Notes: a model not told the origin generated them from the letters alone. A stretch of 64,000 nucleotides of DNA from Anoplolepis gracilipes (GCF_047496725.1 NC_132981.1:4926001-4990000), one strand, 5' to 3'; counted from the first letter of the stretch, positions 46,103-61,039 are shown. Made by a program: numbers and translations.

Positions 46103-49100
46103 ATAATATATAAAATAAATAAGTAAATTATAAATAGATAAAAACGAAATTAATGAGAAAGCATCGCATAATAAAGGAGCATAAAAAATATTTTAAGTGC
46201 TTATCGATCCTTGGGATATTTCGCATTAATAATTATATATAATTTTGAATAATTGTAACTAAAAATATATTTGAACTAACGCATCTCGTTATTATTAATG
46301 TCTTATTATTAATATACTTGATCAATTACATGACTGTTTAATTTAAAACTTTCAGTCGCGTTTAATACATACTTTGCACTAATGTAATTCTCTTTAAAAT
46401 TCACCGACCTCTTGACGTAAATGATTAAACGTGAAATAGTGTCGTCGCCTATTCCCTGTATCCTATGAAGATGTAACGACTTTCGGGCCATGATCAATAA
46501 TGTAAATTTTACTTCTGTTCGGGACTGTTGAATAATGCAGACGCTTCGCTATGTCCGGATTAATCGTGATAGGTCTTCATCTCAATAGCGTTTTACTGAG
46601 ATAACGTCGCGTTGGTGATTTCATTCGATAAAACGCTGTACTACTTTACATATCCGAGTCAAATTAGAATTTGTAAGGATTGTCAAATAACTGAATTATT
46701 TCCACATATATTCCTTCGTTTAATCGTGTTTGGTTTCTTCAAACGTACTAAAGATACACGTTTTATTTAATTAATTAGCTAAATATTTCAACCATGTATA
46801 ATAATGCAATTGTAATATTAAAAATATGTATATTCTAATAAATAGCAATATTTTAAAACAAACATATAGTATGTTTATTCTGAAATACTTAATTTATTTT
46901 TATGTTAACCTGATTGTTATTATCCGACATTCTTTTGACATTTATATGTTTAAGCTTTTTTTAGTGTTATTCTAAATAAGGTAAAAAATAGTTCAAAATG
47001 TCCATATTTGTATTTCCTAATAAAATTAAATATTTAATAATAAATTAAAATATTCTCTTGCGCTCTGATTACTGCATATTGGCTATTATTTTTCTATTTC
47101 TTTCACTTATTATTAGTAATAAATACATACAGAATATAATATGTTTCCATAATTCAGCTCAGTAAATCCACCATTTAAATAAAATAATTATCATAAAAAT
47201 AACATTACAGACAATTAAATAATTTGATAAATAATTTTTAAAAAATCTCTAATGTAATTTGAATTATAACTCAAATGTCTCTTCATCAAGAACCCTTTGC
47301 GCCGTCTTTTCCTCCTCCTTTGCGTGCGCGTTGTATATTTCGTATGTGTGGTGTACGGTCTTAAATCATCTCTGAAAAATAAATCCATGGAAACGCGGCG
47401 CACGCACGCACGCGGTCTTCCGCGTGTCTCACGCACGGGGTGCGCTTTCATTGCACAAGCCAAATGCATAAGACACAGTCCCGGTTCTCTCTCTCTCTCT
47501 CCCTCTGCCTTTTCTCTCTCTTTTGGATGCACGCGCGGTGTCCCCTTACAGATTTCTATGTGCAACTATAATTAGGTAACCGACACCGGGGCAGACTGCC
47601 GCCGTAGGAATCCCTGTTAACCATTAAGCTATGCAGCGGCGAAAAGTGTGGCGCGAATATTTTCGGCGCGAGGAAAGCCGAAATTAAACGGCCGGTGTAC
47701 TTTCGCCATGCGGCAAAATATAATCCGGCTTTATTTATTCCCGTTTCCATCTCCGCTTCTTTCTTTTTCGGCTTTCTTTCCTTTCGTATTCCTCTCTCTT
47801 TGGAAACGCGCGCGCGTAATTTCGGGCGCACGCGATCATCGAGCGATGCGCGTCATAAATCGCGCTCGCTGAGGAGTCTCTTGGGTTTTTCTCTCTTTTT
47901 GCATCCCGAAAATATTTCAAGCTCGTATCCTTTTCGTTGTATACGGAGAATTTCGCGCGATTCCTTCGCCGAATAATATTTTTGCCCGCGGAGAAGAAGC
48001 TGGCGCGAGTCCAGTTTTTATTTTCGCGCGACAGAGAGAGACTTGTTTGTAACGCGAGACTCTCTACCTGTGGTTTGCATTGCACGAGAAATGGATTAAC
48101 GGGATAAAGTTCTATGTCAAGGACTGAAATCCGATCAATTTGTCCGTGCCCATTCGATCGCGAATAAGAAATGCAGACGACGGTCGAGTTTGAGCGGCGA
48201 CACATGATCGCGCGCAGCTTCCGGCTTTGTGATTAAACTCCGCCATCTCGTCGCCTTCCGCAATTTCTATTTCGATCGATGAGCACGTATATTGCGCGTG
48301 CAGTACAATTCAGTAGGATATAACCACAACGTATTTAATTCTTTATTCTTCCTTTTATAGAGGAATATATAGTGTTCATAAAAAATATTATTTTTATTAA
48401 TTAAATCGCATCATGTAAAAAAAAAATTGATCGATTCGTGATTTTTAGATTTAAAAATATATTCAATCGATATCAGATTTTTATTCAGACTTTGAAATTG
48501 TTACTACTGCAATTTGGGAGAAAAATCGTAGCAGAGGCAGGCTTCTTAAATAGCCTCGGTAATACGCCAAGTATTTTCGGAGCTCACAAATATTTAGGTA
48601 GAACGAACGTTTCTCACGAGGTGTAGCTGATACGAATGGAGTAAGAACTTAAAAATGGGATGCAGGTTCTTTCGACTTATTGTCGGACAAAGAACACTGC
48701 GCTGATATACGGCTCTACGGATCCCTAGCTGACAAGTATAAATGATGCGCGAACCTTGTGTGAGTCTTTATCGTTCACAGGTGTAAATCTTCAGAATGTC
48801 TCCCGTGATGGAGTAAAAATATCAATTTCACGATGTAAAGAAGACTTTTTCAACCTGTATTTTAACGTCGACCGTGAAAACTTTTAAGGCAAATTATTTT
48901 TATAAATTATTGAATCAAGTTCGATAACAAGTTATTTTTTGCAGAATTATCTGCATATTAAAAAAAACCCGGTTTTTTATTTTTTTTTTTAGAAAAGTTA
49001 ATATTAATAAATGCTGAAAGATTATTGCCAAAAGAAAAAATGCAGAAGTTGATACATTCCTCTTTTAATAAATTATTCGTTAAACATTATAAATACTAAT

Positions 49101-50107
49101 ATCATTAAATATTTTCACAATTTTAATTTTATAATAATTTTATAAAATCACAATTCACGACGCAGTTATGTCATAATTTTTTATATTGTATACTAGGAAT
49201 GCAGTCATATTAATTAGATGTCGTCTCGCTTCTTCTAAATATAAATTCAAAAAACAATTATATTCCGATATTACGACGTTTCGATTAAATAAAATTTGAT
49301 TACGGATCTTGCCGTACTTTGTTAGCGCAATTAAAAATAATGCGTGATTTTCAGTAAATGGACCTGCTATGTGCGTACTACCAGGAAGAACGCGCTTTTC
49401 GACGAGCATTGTTCGACAATTGGCTTGCCAGACACCGAGCCGAGTATGCGTTACGCATGTCGGTGCATGGCACTTACTCACTTCCCGCCCATCGCACGCA
49501 TTACGCACGCGGTGCGCGTAATGAGAATGCAGGCGACCGGCGCGTCGCGATTCTTTACGAACGAACTAACGTATGTATTGCAGGCCTTCGTGCATGCAAC
49601 TGTCGATTGCTAAGCGCTTTGTTTCGAAAATAGCCGCGAAATTGACGGTCAGCCTCATGGCCTCCCGACCGCGAAATCACGCAGAAACCACGAGGCTCCG
49701 CTTGATCGAAACTTTACAAATCGATCGTTTGATTTAAGAGGAAAGCGCAGAATAAACTAAGATAAATCAAAATGATAAAGAATACAATGGCAAATATAAT
49801 TTAAATTAAATAAATTACTGGACACTTGTTATGTAAAAACAAACTTTAAAAGTATTGTAATTTACATTGTGTAAATATAAATATGAAAAATATACATATC
49901 CGTTAAAATATAATTTTTTGACGCAAAAATAGCTTAATTATATTAGATGAACAAATTAAATTTCATGTATTCAACTATGTTTATTTTCGTATTTACATAT
50001 ATCTTTCGTAATTTATCTTTTTGATAAGAAACTAATAAAAATAGGAATTTAAACAGTGATAGATTAATAAACTATTTTTGTAAGCTTTTGTCGTTTACTT
50101 AAACATG

Positions 50108-50109
<2 letters not shown>

Positions 50110-50144
<35 letters not shown>
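50110..50144. repeat. (TA)n microsatellite at the MITE edge
   Basis: About 17 TA units ending exactly where the GGGTGTCC element begins, consistent with TA-target insertion into a TA tract. Confidence 0.9.
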
Positions 50145-50148
<4 letters not shown>

Positions 50149-50522
50149 GTCCAATAATTAGTGAAAAATCTGTTAATGGCAGATTCTTGAGATCATTTGC
50201 AGATGATTTTTTCTCAGCGAAAATGTCGAGGCATCAATAATTTTCGAGTTATAAGCGATTAAAAAAAAGGCGCTTTTCGCAAACTAAACTTTTTAAAGTT
50301 ACAAAATTACTAAAACTACATTTTTCAGTTCATTTCAGACAGAGTTTATTCTAAAGGAATTTTAATTTAAGGCTTAATTACAAAGATATATAATGATGAA
50401 AATTAGAAACTTGCAAAAAATGATAACGTCTCCTCGATATTTTCGCTGAGAAAAAATCGACTCCAAATGATCTCAACAATCTGTTATTAACAGGTTTTTT
50501 TTACCAATTCGGACACCCTGTA
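50143..50522. mobile_element. GGGTGTCC-ended MITE, copy 1
   Basis: 380 bp with inverted ends of about 90 bp: outer GGGTGTCC, then 'ctgttaa..cagat', 'tgagatcattt' and 'ctcagcgaaaat' on both arms. Flanked by TA on both sides, like Tc1/mariner-derived MITEs. No coding capacity. Copy 2 at 52390 carries the same interior in inverted orientation. Confidence 0.8.
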
Positions 50523-50716
50523 TATTTCATATACAATCGAGTATTGCCATTTAATAATGGAATTTGCATTTTATTGGATCTCGCTTTCGCGGAATTAACT
50601 TGCAAATTAGACTTCGAACAATTTATATCGACAAAGTAATTGCGATGCAATTGATAAGCAATCACTCTTGCGTTACCAATAACATCAATATAGTAAATTT
50701 TTTGTCGTTCCTTCAT

Positions 50717-50718
<2 letters not shown>

Positions 50719-50750
<32 letters not shown>
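50719..50750. repeat. (TA)n microsatellite
   Basis: About 15 TA units. Confidence 0.9.
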
Positions 50751-50753
<3 letters not shown>

Positions 50754-51304
50754 AATTTCATTTTAAATAAAAGTCAACCGTTCAGAGAGTATTTTAAGAG
50801 AACAATCAAAAAATGTTTTCCTACTCAAAAGAAAACTATATTAAACTCTCCCCATAAAATACTTATTCTTAATTAATTAAAATTACTAAAACTATATATG
50901 TACAATTCTAAAATTTTGTACTTATACATACATATATTATACACTACTGTACTATGCACTGTAGATACCCGGTTCGATCAGTAATCGAATACTTCAAATA
51001 TCCCTTTCTGAATATACGAGGATATTTTTCGGAAAGACGCGTCGCGAGTGTCTCTTCCGCGATTCAAGAGGAGCGATCCCGAGACGGCCGCGATAAGGCC
51101 GAGTCCGAGCTTGGACGCGAGCGGGTTGAACGACCGCTCGAGAATCGGTATTCGCGGCATTCCATGGAACGAATGAAGACGACCGAGCGAGAGCCGCGCT
51201 CTCGCTACGTCAATTACCACCGATCGTGTATCGCAGACAATGAATGAGAGTCTCACTCGCTTCGCTTTCTCATTGTCAGTGGCGGCTCGGAAAGCAGAGT
51301 GTCT

Positions 51305-51395
51305 TACCACGCCGAGCCGCGTCAAGGTCACCGGAAACGGTCGAGCGCGCCGCTCTCTCGGCCGGATATTCGCCAACTGGTGCAAACAATATATA
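51305..51395 (-). promoter_or_regulatory. Candidate promoter and untranslated first exon
   Basis: The minus strand shows GGTATATATTG at about 51385-51395, then GC-rich sequence, then GGCGTG before a donor-like GTAAGA at 51300-51305. It could be an untranslated first exon of the LIM gene some 9 kb upstream of the start codon. A comparable donor-like site in GC-rich DNA is near 49470. Weak evidence. Confidence 0.2.
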
Positions 51396-51721
51396 CCGTA
51401 AACGGGAAAAATGCGAGGAGGAAGACGCGCGTTTCTATACATTCGCGTTAACCGCATTAATTAACGCGGAGATATTCCTGGGAAAATCATCTGACTGACT
51501 GGCAAGCTGAATCGGTAAGCTAATGTTTTCCATCGATGTTTTGCGTGCAAAGTTTTATCAAATATAAAAATTAATTTGATTAATAAAAATTTAGTTTAAT
51601 AAAAAAAAATAAAAATTTATTAAATAAAGTTATACTTAATAAAAATTAAGAAAAGTATATTAAATAAAGTTAAATAAAATTTTATTATTATTTCATTATT
51701 TATAAAATATTATTCTTTGCT

Positions 51722-51723
<2 letters not shown>

Positions 51724-51764
<41 letters not shown>
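51724..51764. repeat. (TC)n microsatellite
   Basis: About 20 TC units. Confidence 0.95.
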
Positions 51765-51767
<3 letters not shown>

Positions 51768-52389
51768 ATTCACTAAAATATTTATATATTAAAAGGAAAG
51801 TTAAATCACTCTTTTAAGTCATGTCCAAACGGTAATGTTCAATGGATTCAAAATCAACTTAAAATTAAAGACCAATTCAAGATGATTTGAGAAATATCCG
51901 TTTCCGTCAGAATCGAAGGCTTGTACTATGTTACATGTCGTACATTACAGTTGCATTTCACATAGCTGACGTGCAAGCATGCGTTACACCGCACGCTCGT
52001 GATGTGCGTCTTCGCTCCAAGAAGTGGAAAGCATGTTGCAAAATTCAAAACAGCAATATCATTGACACGAGAATAACACCTTCCGTAAGAGAAATGTAAT
52101 TAAATCTTGTTGGAATATTCTATTTGCTGAAATGTCTGCTCGAGTCATCATCTTTCTCTAAACCTTTCTTTTCTTTATTATTTATTTAACTTTAAATAAG
52201 CTTCAATGAAATTTTGATTTACCGACGTATTAAATAATATTTAAAATATGATAAAATGTTTAAAAAAACATATAAATTATTTTACGTAAACAATTTTCCA
52301 AAAATCAATTATAAATTTATAACAAAGTTTGTAAATGCAAAGGAAAAGGATTTTTAAATATTCCGTATCAAGATCCGAGTACATACATA

Positions 52390-52740
52390 TACAGGGTGTC
52401 TTGTAATTGGTGAAGAACCTAATAGCAGATTCTTGAGATCATTTGAAGATGATTTTTCCTCAGCGAAAATCTCGAAGGACGTCATCATCCATTACAAGTT
52501 TGCAATTTTTGTCATTATATATTTTTATAATGAAGCCTTAAATTAAAATTCTATTAAACTCTATCTGAAATTAACTGAAGAATGTAATTTTTTTAATTCA
52601 AAAAGTTTAATTTGCGAAAAGCGCCTTTTTTCGATCGCGTATAATTCGAAAATTATTGACGCCTCGACATTTTCGCTAGAGTTTCGCAAAGAATTTGCCA
52701 TTAGCAGGTTTTTCACCATTACACCAGGACACCCTGTATA
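52390..52740. mobile_element. GGGTGTCC-ended MITE, copy 2
   Basis: About 350 bp, ends CAGGGTGTC and GGACACCCTG with TA on both sides. The left arm repeats copy 1 (gcagattcttgagatcattt). The interior, including 'gcgaaaagcgcc', runs in the opposite direction to copy 1. The right arm is more decayed. Confidence 0.78.
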
Positions 52741-55700
52741 ATGAAAAAAACCTGGCTCTATCGATCGTATTTTATTCACGAACCAGTAATTTCATTGAGC
52801 GAAAAAAGTATATTTATATACGTCGAGACACTCTTAACTCGCAATTAATCTGAACATCCTGGAAGACGACATGCGGAAGAATGCGGGTGGCGTTGCAGGT
52901 TGCAAAATAGATTGAAGACAGACTCTTGCCCAGTGACGCGAGACGCGCGATCGTTATGCCACGAGCGAATTAATGAAGCATGCATACTCGGGAGAGAAAG
53001 CTGACGTTTGATTTCTCACAGTCGGCGGTATAATCGCATTTTATTCTTTTCCTTCAGAGAGCACCATAGGAGTATTCTCGGTGCCATTTACCGCCGCTTC
53101 CTTGGGCGCGCGAGCGCACACGCGTCCGCCGTCTTTCCTTAATCGCGGTCAATCGTTGCATTAACGAAGAAAGAAAAAAACGCGTGAAGAGAAAGAGAAA
53201 GACGTGAAGATCGTTAAATGTGTCGGAAGATTTACATCTTAAATGCCAAAATGCGTTCGCGTGTAGGCCGACGATGCGTAACATAATGGGACAAAATTAT
53301 ACGCAATGGTCTTAAAACGCTGTCTTGAAACCTACTATGAACTGCGACTCTCTCTGCAAGACATCTTTATATTACCGAGATGAATACATCAGCAGAAAAT
53401 GAAACTCGAAAGTGAATTGTCTATACCGGTGTCTTGTATAAAAAAAAAAAATTAATCTAAAGTTAATTTTCTAAAGATAATTAATCTAAAGTTATAAGAA
53501 AATTTCGAAAACTGATACACGCCGAAAGAGAAAGATGAAATAATTATAAATTTACTATATAAATTTTGAGGATTTTATAACATATTTTATAATATTATTG
53601 TAATTAAAAAATTCTTTAGAACATACCTTAATTAAAACATAATTATGTGACATTAAAGAAAATATGAGGAAAATTAAAAATAATTGTAGAAGATAAGGAG
53701 AGAGCTTTTGAAGCGTGACACATAAACGAAAAATTTTCAAGTGGCCCTCTCGCGCTCTTGCGCGAGTCAACCGAACTTAAGGACCGGAGTAGATTTAAAC
53801 GTTCGGACCAAATAGCCGCCCGTATAAATAGACGTTTGTCCTCGATTTCTCGATGAGCAAATGAACCGGATGCCGAGATACTTAATACCCAGCAGATGGT
53901 TAACATAGCATTTCGATTCAGTATTGATGGAGCTTTAACGGCATGAAAAAGTCGCGTTCACGATCATCGGGCAGCCCGAGGCATGTCAATGAAATTGGTT
54001 TGTCAGTACGAACGCTCGATATACGCACAGAGATATCGATTCACGTGGTATCTCGAGAGCACGTTTTCAATATAATGCCCACTTTGTTACCCGCATTTCG
54101 TCTCAAGAATCGCATTCTCGACACCTTAATTGATGATTCAACTCGCACGTGCGCGAGCTCGATGTTTATGATGATTCGATAGAATGTCCGAATATTTTCT
54201 CATATTGTTCTTCCTCATAATTATAATAATAGTACTATCTAAAACAAATAATAAAAGCTTTTATTAGTAAGCAACTATGATAAGATAAACTCGAGGCTTC
54301 TTTTTCTTTCGGCAAGAAGATGACTCAGAATTAATCTCGAATTAATGCTGCTCATGATTTCTCGTATCAAGCTTGTTATAAAAATCTAATAATTAATGGT
54401 TGTAATTTTTTCACTTGATCTTAATTGAGTGCCTAACTTTTTCAGTCTGATCGTGATCATTTACATAATAGCTTAGTAATGCAGGCACAAAAAGAGGCCA
54501 CACAGGAAGATCCGATCTGAGAGTAGATTCGCTTCCTAGAATCTTGCGCAAATTATTTCGTTACGCGCCGCCTCTAAACACAATCGTGAGTTTAAATTAT
54601 AGTTTCTGCACGTTAGTGAATATCTTACCGTTGTATCAGAATTCACGTTCAGAATCGTCTTTCTTTTCCCAGATACTTCCTGGCCCCACAACAAAAATCT
54701 ATTTATCAGGTTTCGATCGATTCGTCGACGGATATTGATATAGAGCAGCGTGTTACCACACGATATCTTTAAACAGAACGGACCTAAGGCAAACGGAAAT
54801 CGATTACGAAGAACAATCGTAAGCCATAAATTCCGGTGCTTATCGCTTGCTTTTGTTACGATATCTCGCGATATGTAAAGAAGTGCTCGGTGCACTTGTA
54901 GAACACTGCTGGAAGTTAAAGTCATGCGACAGATTTAATCTCTGAGAGAGCGAGAGACTACAATAGAGTTTTTAACATCTTTGGTATTTGTTTTTTTTTT
55001 TTTTTTACAACAACGTTCAATAATCGCTAGATTAGAATTACGCGAGAATTTTCGCTTATCTCAAATGGTTGAGAAAAAAGAAATAGAAAAAATTAAGTTG
55101 CATATGATTGCTCTTCTATGATCTTTTTTCTTGAGTGCACGAAAAAAGTTCAACTTATTATATTTTTTTAAGTTATGAGAATAAGATAGATAAAAATTGA
55201 AAAGTTTACAAAATATATTTTATACTTTAATCAAATATCTTCACATAAAATATGAAATATCTTATAAGAAAATATTTATTATTCGATTTCTATACTTTTA
55301 CGTGCAGAGATGAATCAATTAGTGTAAAAAAAAAAGACAAAACTATTTTTAAAAAATGTAGCTGCACATTGCAAACTACATACTTTCTTAAAAAAACAAT
55401 CATGTATTTTCTTTATACTAATTTATATATGTATACATATCTAACAGTCCATTTCTCTATACATTATATTTCATGTGACCTCTCGAAATTTATCATCATG
55501 TCTTCTATTTAGACTTCCGAGCAATCAGTTAGTCTTTTATCTTCTTTATAACATCTTTACACATGTTTTTTTACAGATTGAAAGAAAAATATTTTCCGAT
55601 AAACTTTTCAACGTTCGTTATCTTCCCTAAACATGATAATAGCCAGGAATTTGAAAGCTAATCATGACACTATGTCGCAAAACTTTTCTTTTCGATATAT

Positions 55701-57249
55701 ATAGAGAAATTTTGAGTCGCTTTCGAGGCCGTTTTCGATCTTCGAACTAGTATTGTTTTCAAGAGAGAAAAGAAGAAACTCGTCGAATTCCGATGTCGAA
55801 ACAGGTGTGCGATGAGTCGTGAGATCATAAATATTGTCGTCGGCGAGATTTCGTTTCGAGATATCGAGTCGCGGCAGATTTCCGGACGAGAGCTCACATG
55901 TTTTCTCCATGATTATTGTGCGCAACACTATTCGCGTAACAGGTTCTAACAGACGTTATTTCACGCCTTATAGATCCGCATTCACGTAATAACGATTGAA
56001 ACAATGCGATCACTCTCTCTTGACATAACGCGCATACCAGATGCGCGCCAGATGATATCTTTAAATTTCTCGCGCACAAGATTGAGTTTCATACGCTGAA
56101 TAATTAATAATAAAAATTGAATAACAAAAAAGTTCAGAGTTTTTATCATAACCAGGAACGATTTCACTAAGCGTGATTAATCAAATCCCTTGCAAAAATG
56201 AATTCATCGTAGATTAAATATCAATATTCTATGTGTTTATGTATGTATAATATAGAATTTAATATAAAATAGCTTCAAATCGGAAATTTCAGTAGAAATT
56301 ATTCTGGCATGTTAAATTGACAGATTATAAATAATTAAGAATTTTAAATTTATTTTTTCAATCGTTTTAAAATTCTTGATAATTTACAAATTAAAAAAAT
56401 TCTAGCTGTGTTAAATTTAAAAAACCTGTCTCAACAAACAAATTGAAACGCGTCTCCTATTATCCAGCGAAATTCTCCTTTTTTATTTTTTATTAAAAAC
56501 TTTCAAAAATTTATAATTACATATAAGTTGTAAAAAATTCTAATTTTTAAAACCAAAAGATATCAATTAATAATCAAAAATAAATATGCACATGTACAAA
56601 TTTTAAAATAAAAGATCAATCGGTTTTTGAAAGTTCTATCTTATCTAAAGCAGATTTTATTCTAAAATATATTGATGTATTTTCTAGAAAATTCTAGTTG
56701 TAAATAATAAATAATATTCTCATAATAAAAAATATTCTTAATACTATAATATACAATATATTTCTTCTAAATACGACAATTGTACTAATTGTAAGAATAA
56801 ACAAAGCTCTTAAAAATTGATCAGCATCTCATATAAATAGGTAAAAATATGTCTTTCTTAGGTACAATTTATTCATAAGAAAATTATTTAATATTGTTAA
56901 CGATTAAACCTTTTTAAAAAGTGTAAGAATATGTTCAACACTGTACAAAAATTATTATATTTTAGAATAAATAACACTTGAAAATGAACTAATATTATTT
57001 ACTATTGTTATCGTTATCATCATCAATTTATCACTTCAGTGTGCTATCTTTTATATCGTATTGATAACTATCGTGATAAAAAATAGATTCTGTCATTGCA
57101 TTTACAAGTCGCTCTCTTCTTCTAAACGTGATCGCTGGCGCATGGGGTGTGTCACTTTTAAAATTAGTCGCACGATCGTTGCCACGACGGCGCCTATATA
57201 TAGGTTTAATTAAAGACTCGCCAATTGCACAATCGCGGAATGTCGAACG

Positions 57250-57417
<168 letters not shown>

Positions 57418-59536
57418 AACGAGAGTGCGATTCCTCCCTACCGGTGCATTTATATACGGTGGCCCTGAGTGCGGTTAATTACCCGACGCGAGTCAATCAA
57501 CGACACTGCGCGCGCTGACGCGAGAAAAGATCCGCAAGCAGCCGGCTTCTCGGGTCTCCCGACCGTGTGTAGTACAAAGGCGTGTTAAAAAGTAGGGTGC
57601 AATCAAATGACCGACAATTCGTGCGCACGCATATCTTCGTAAATCAACGGCAATTGATACGTCGATTACGCTTGGCGGACCCTCTTATTAACGCAGCGAG
57701 ATAAAAACGCTGCTCTCCTTAAAACATTTAATTATTACGTTGTAATAAAAAGAAGCTACTGCTGCTGTTACTGTTATTGTTACCCCAGTTGCTGTCACGA
57801 AGTAGCTAGTCTGTATTTTACATTTATTATCGACCCCATTTATACGCGAACACGATTCTGCTGAACCAGCATCATTTTTATACGTCATCTTTTAACTGTA
57901 TATCTAATAATATATTAACAATAATATATAAAATTAAAAATATATTAAAAATAAATAATATAATGCCATAATAACAAATATATTAATTGGTAATGTTATA
58001 ATAAAAATAATAAATAATTAATAACATTACCAATGTATAATAATAAAATAATGATAAAATTGTAAACTAATAACAAAATAATAATATTATCATGTGTGTC
58101 GTAAGTGACATATTCCTTAGTTTATCAGAGAAATGTTATATTAAAATTATCCAGGAAAAATAGATGATCCTTTTAAGAATCTTGCTAATGTTATACATAT
58201 ATGTATATTCGATGCACATATGTCGTCAATATTAATATTGCATACACATGGTTATATACATATACTGCGGCATATTTTGCGTCAGCAAACGCACACCCAG
58301 GCGCAAGATTATCGACGAATCTATCGAATGCGTCATTGTGGCCACAAAGGCGAACACCAATAGGGGCCAGTGACTAGCTAAGAGATTTTACACGCGCGCG
58401 TGCTTCTACAAGCATGCGCTTATAGACAGAAGAAACGTTTAGGAAGTGGAGCATGCAACTTCAAGGGTTATCGCTGCCATTCCGATATAAAACACGCACT
58501 GACCCACGTTTGATAATTCCCGTCATCGTCTTTTATTGACAAACGACAACGACGACGATATCCAGATTTTGCTCCCGCGCAAAATTCACGACCGTGATCG
58601 TTTGAGATCGAAGACAATACGTTCAAGATCATTTGCATCCTCCGATAACGATGGAATCGATAGTGTCATAAAATACGATTACCGCGAAAGAGGATTGAAT
58701 TGCATCCATGAATGTAATTTTTTGCAACGGAATAAAGAAAAGAAAAATATAGATTTATAAATAATTTTAAATATAAATGAGATAAATTCATCGCTTTAAA
58801 TATTAATTATTATTTATTTGTTTAATTAATTAATTATATAATTTAATTAATTAGTATATTAAATAATAAATAATAATTAATATAGGATTAATTAAAACTC
58901 GTAATGATATAAATATTATTATCATCATGAAAAATAATTATCGATATAATTAAGAATAATTAATTTAACGTACGTTAAAAAATAAATCCAACGAATTTTT
59001 AGGCATCATGTGACATCTTGCATCCTTATTCATAAGTGCAAGACTATTCTCCTCCACCTCTTTCTCTCTTAGTTTATTTTGTCATGCAATAATGTGATAT
59101 GCAACAGTAATATCGTGAATATTATTTACATCCGAATGCAAATATTCTCATAACTTACATGCAATTTACAGGATAGATGTATGTAACGAAAAGGAAAGTA
59201 ACACGCGAGGAAAGTATCGAAATAACCGCTGTACCAGATACATTAATAGCTCCGTACTTGAGTGGATATTGCGGGAACGCATCGGCAACATTTTACAGTG
59301 ATGTAGAGCGCTTAATATCGGCGCTCTTTATTAACAGCGCTAAAATAGGCGAAGACGATATCATGCGCCTTTCCGTTTCGGTCGATAATTCCCACGAACG
59401 CGACGGCGAAAAGCAGCTGAATAAATTCATTTCGTCCGTTTAATTCTCGACAAACTAGGGAACGGGAGAGATGCAATTCTTACTCGTGCAATACACCGTG
59501 TCTTCTCTGTTCAATCCCGTAAAACTCATTAAAACA

Positions 59537-59572
59537 TTAATAATCGCGGCAAAGAACGGCCGCGATTATTAA
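59537..59572. other. Perfect 14-bp-stem hairpin
   Basis: TTAATAATCGCGGC and its exact inverse flank an 8-nt loop (AAAGAACG). It is isolated in non-coding DNA. Confidence 0.65.
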
Positions 59573-60999
59573 ATCCAGCGACGCGGTTTCCACAGGGAAA
59601 AAAAATCAAACCGAGCCGCCTGGCAGGCTGTCCATAAATTAAAGAAAAGCAACGCTCGTCGAACAGATCGGCGATCATTATCATCGTGAAATAAACGGCA
59701 ATCAAGTCACGGCGCGAGCAATAACACGAAAAATCATTCCTAAAGGATCGCCGGCGCGGGATCAAAAGAACGAGCGACTTAAGCAAGATTTTCGAAGCGA
59801 AGAGTCCGCGATTTGTTTCGAAATGCAATATCGAGATAAGAAGAAAGAGAATTCTCGATCTTAGGGATCGCTGAACCATATCGGATCGCTATCTCTCCTC
59901 GCCTTTTTCATTCTCATAAGACCAGTTTGAATAGTAATTATCATCAAACGTTTAACGTGCGTTATCTCCGGTTAAACTTTTCACCGTCGTGTTTTCGAAT
60001 AATGTCACGTTGCAACATTTCGTTAGCGATGCGCGATAGCCTAACTGCTAATGAGCGTCCATTACCAGCGGACTGCGTGGTCATCAGTAGTCCGAACGCA
60101 GTAGCTAAGGATTTAACTGCGACAGACGCGATGACTTTGTTTAAGCGTCTTGAAAACAATGTGCTCGCCCTCGAGCAGCATTTTAAAATTCCTCTTATCA
60201 CATGCTTCCACGATGAAGCTTGTTAAAAATCTTACACTGCAGATTCTTGTGACAGAAGATATACAAATGAAGATAATAAAAATAAAAATGTAAATTATAT
60301 ATGAGAAATATATAAATATAATTATATTAATATAAAAACATGTATATATGCATAAGTAAAATATCTTATTATATAAGAGTATATAAACACTGTCGTGTTA
60401 CATGAAATATTGACGCGCATTAAAATGTAAATTAAATAATGCAATATTTTATTATTATTTGTTTTTATATTTAATTAATTATAAATATTGTGATTGCATT
60501 CGGTATGCTTACGTAAGTTTATGATATCGGAATCATTCAGTTTATCGTTGGCGTAGACACTCCTTAAAATGATCGATTAGATTCCCGAGACTGATTCCGG
60601 GAGCATTTTACGGCTCAGCAACACCAGACCGTCAGTGTTATCAGGATCTTGATGATTCACGGTTACTTTGATAATATGTAAACAGAAACTTTGTAGAATG
60701 AAGAAATAATGTGAAGAGAGTTTTTTTCATGAGTAAAAATTAATCGAATTAAAGATAGTTAACGTTTCATACCGTTTGTTCGACTATTCAGTGCTGTTAA
60801 TTCCTTTTCCTTTCTAATGCAATTTATCTGCATTAAAACTACATGGTCTAAAAGGCAAGTATCATTAACCAGAGTCGCGTAAACGATACGATGTGCGACT
60901 AATTCGGAGAAGTAATATCAAGATTGAGAAAAACCATCGAGCGAGATTTAATGAGTTGGTTACGAATCATCGGACGCAACGGATGCGGCGATTCGTGTT

Positions 61000-61001
<2 letters not shown>

Positions 61002-61037
<36 letters not shown>
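61002..61037. repeat. (GA)n microsatellite
   Basis: About 17 GA units. Confidence 0.95.

Positions 61038-61039
<2 letters not shown>

Noticed and set aside
58799..58881. AT-only palindrome (taattattattt... and its inverse)
   Set aside because: Low-complexity AT sequence forms such palindromes readily; no end motif or target duplication.
59177..59443. 88-codon plus-strand open frame
   Set aside because: No recognisable domain, no splice or promoter context; long frames of this size occur by chance in GC-richer patches here.
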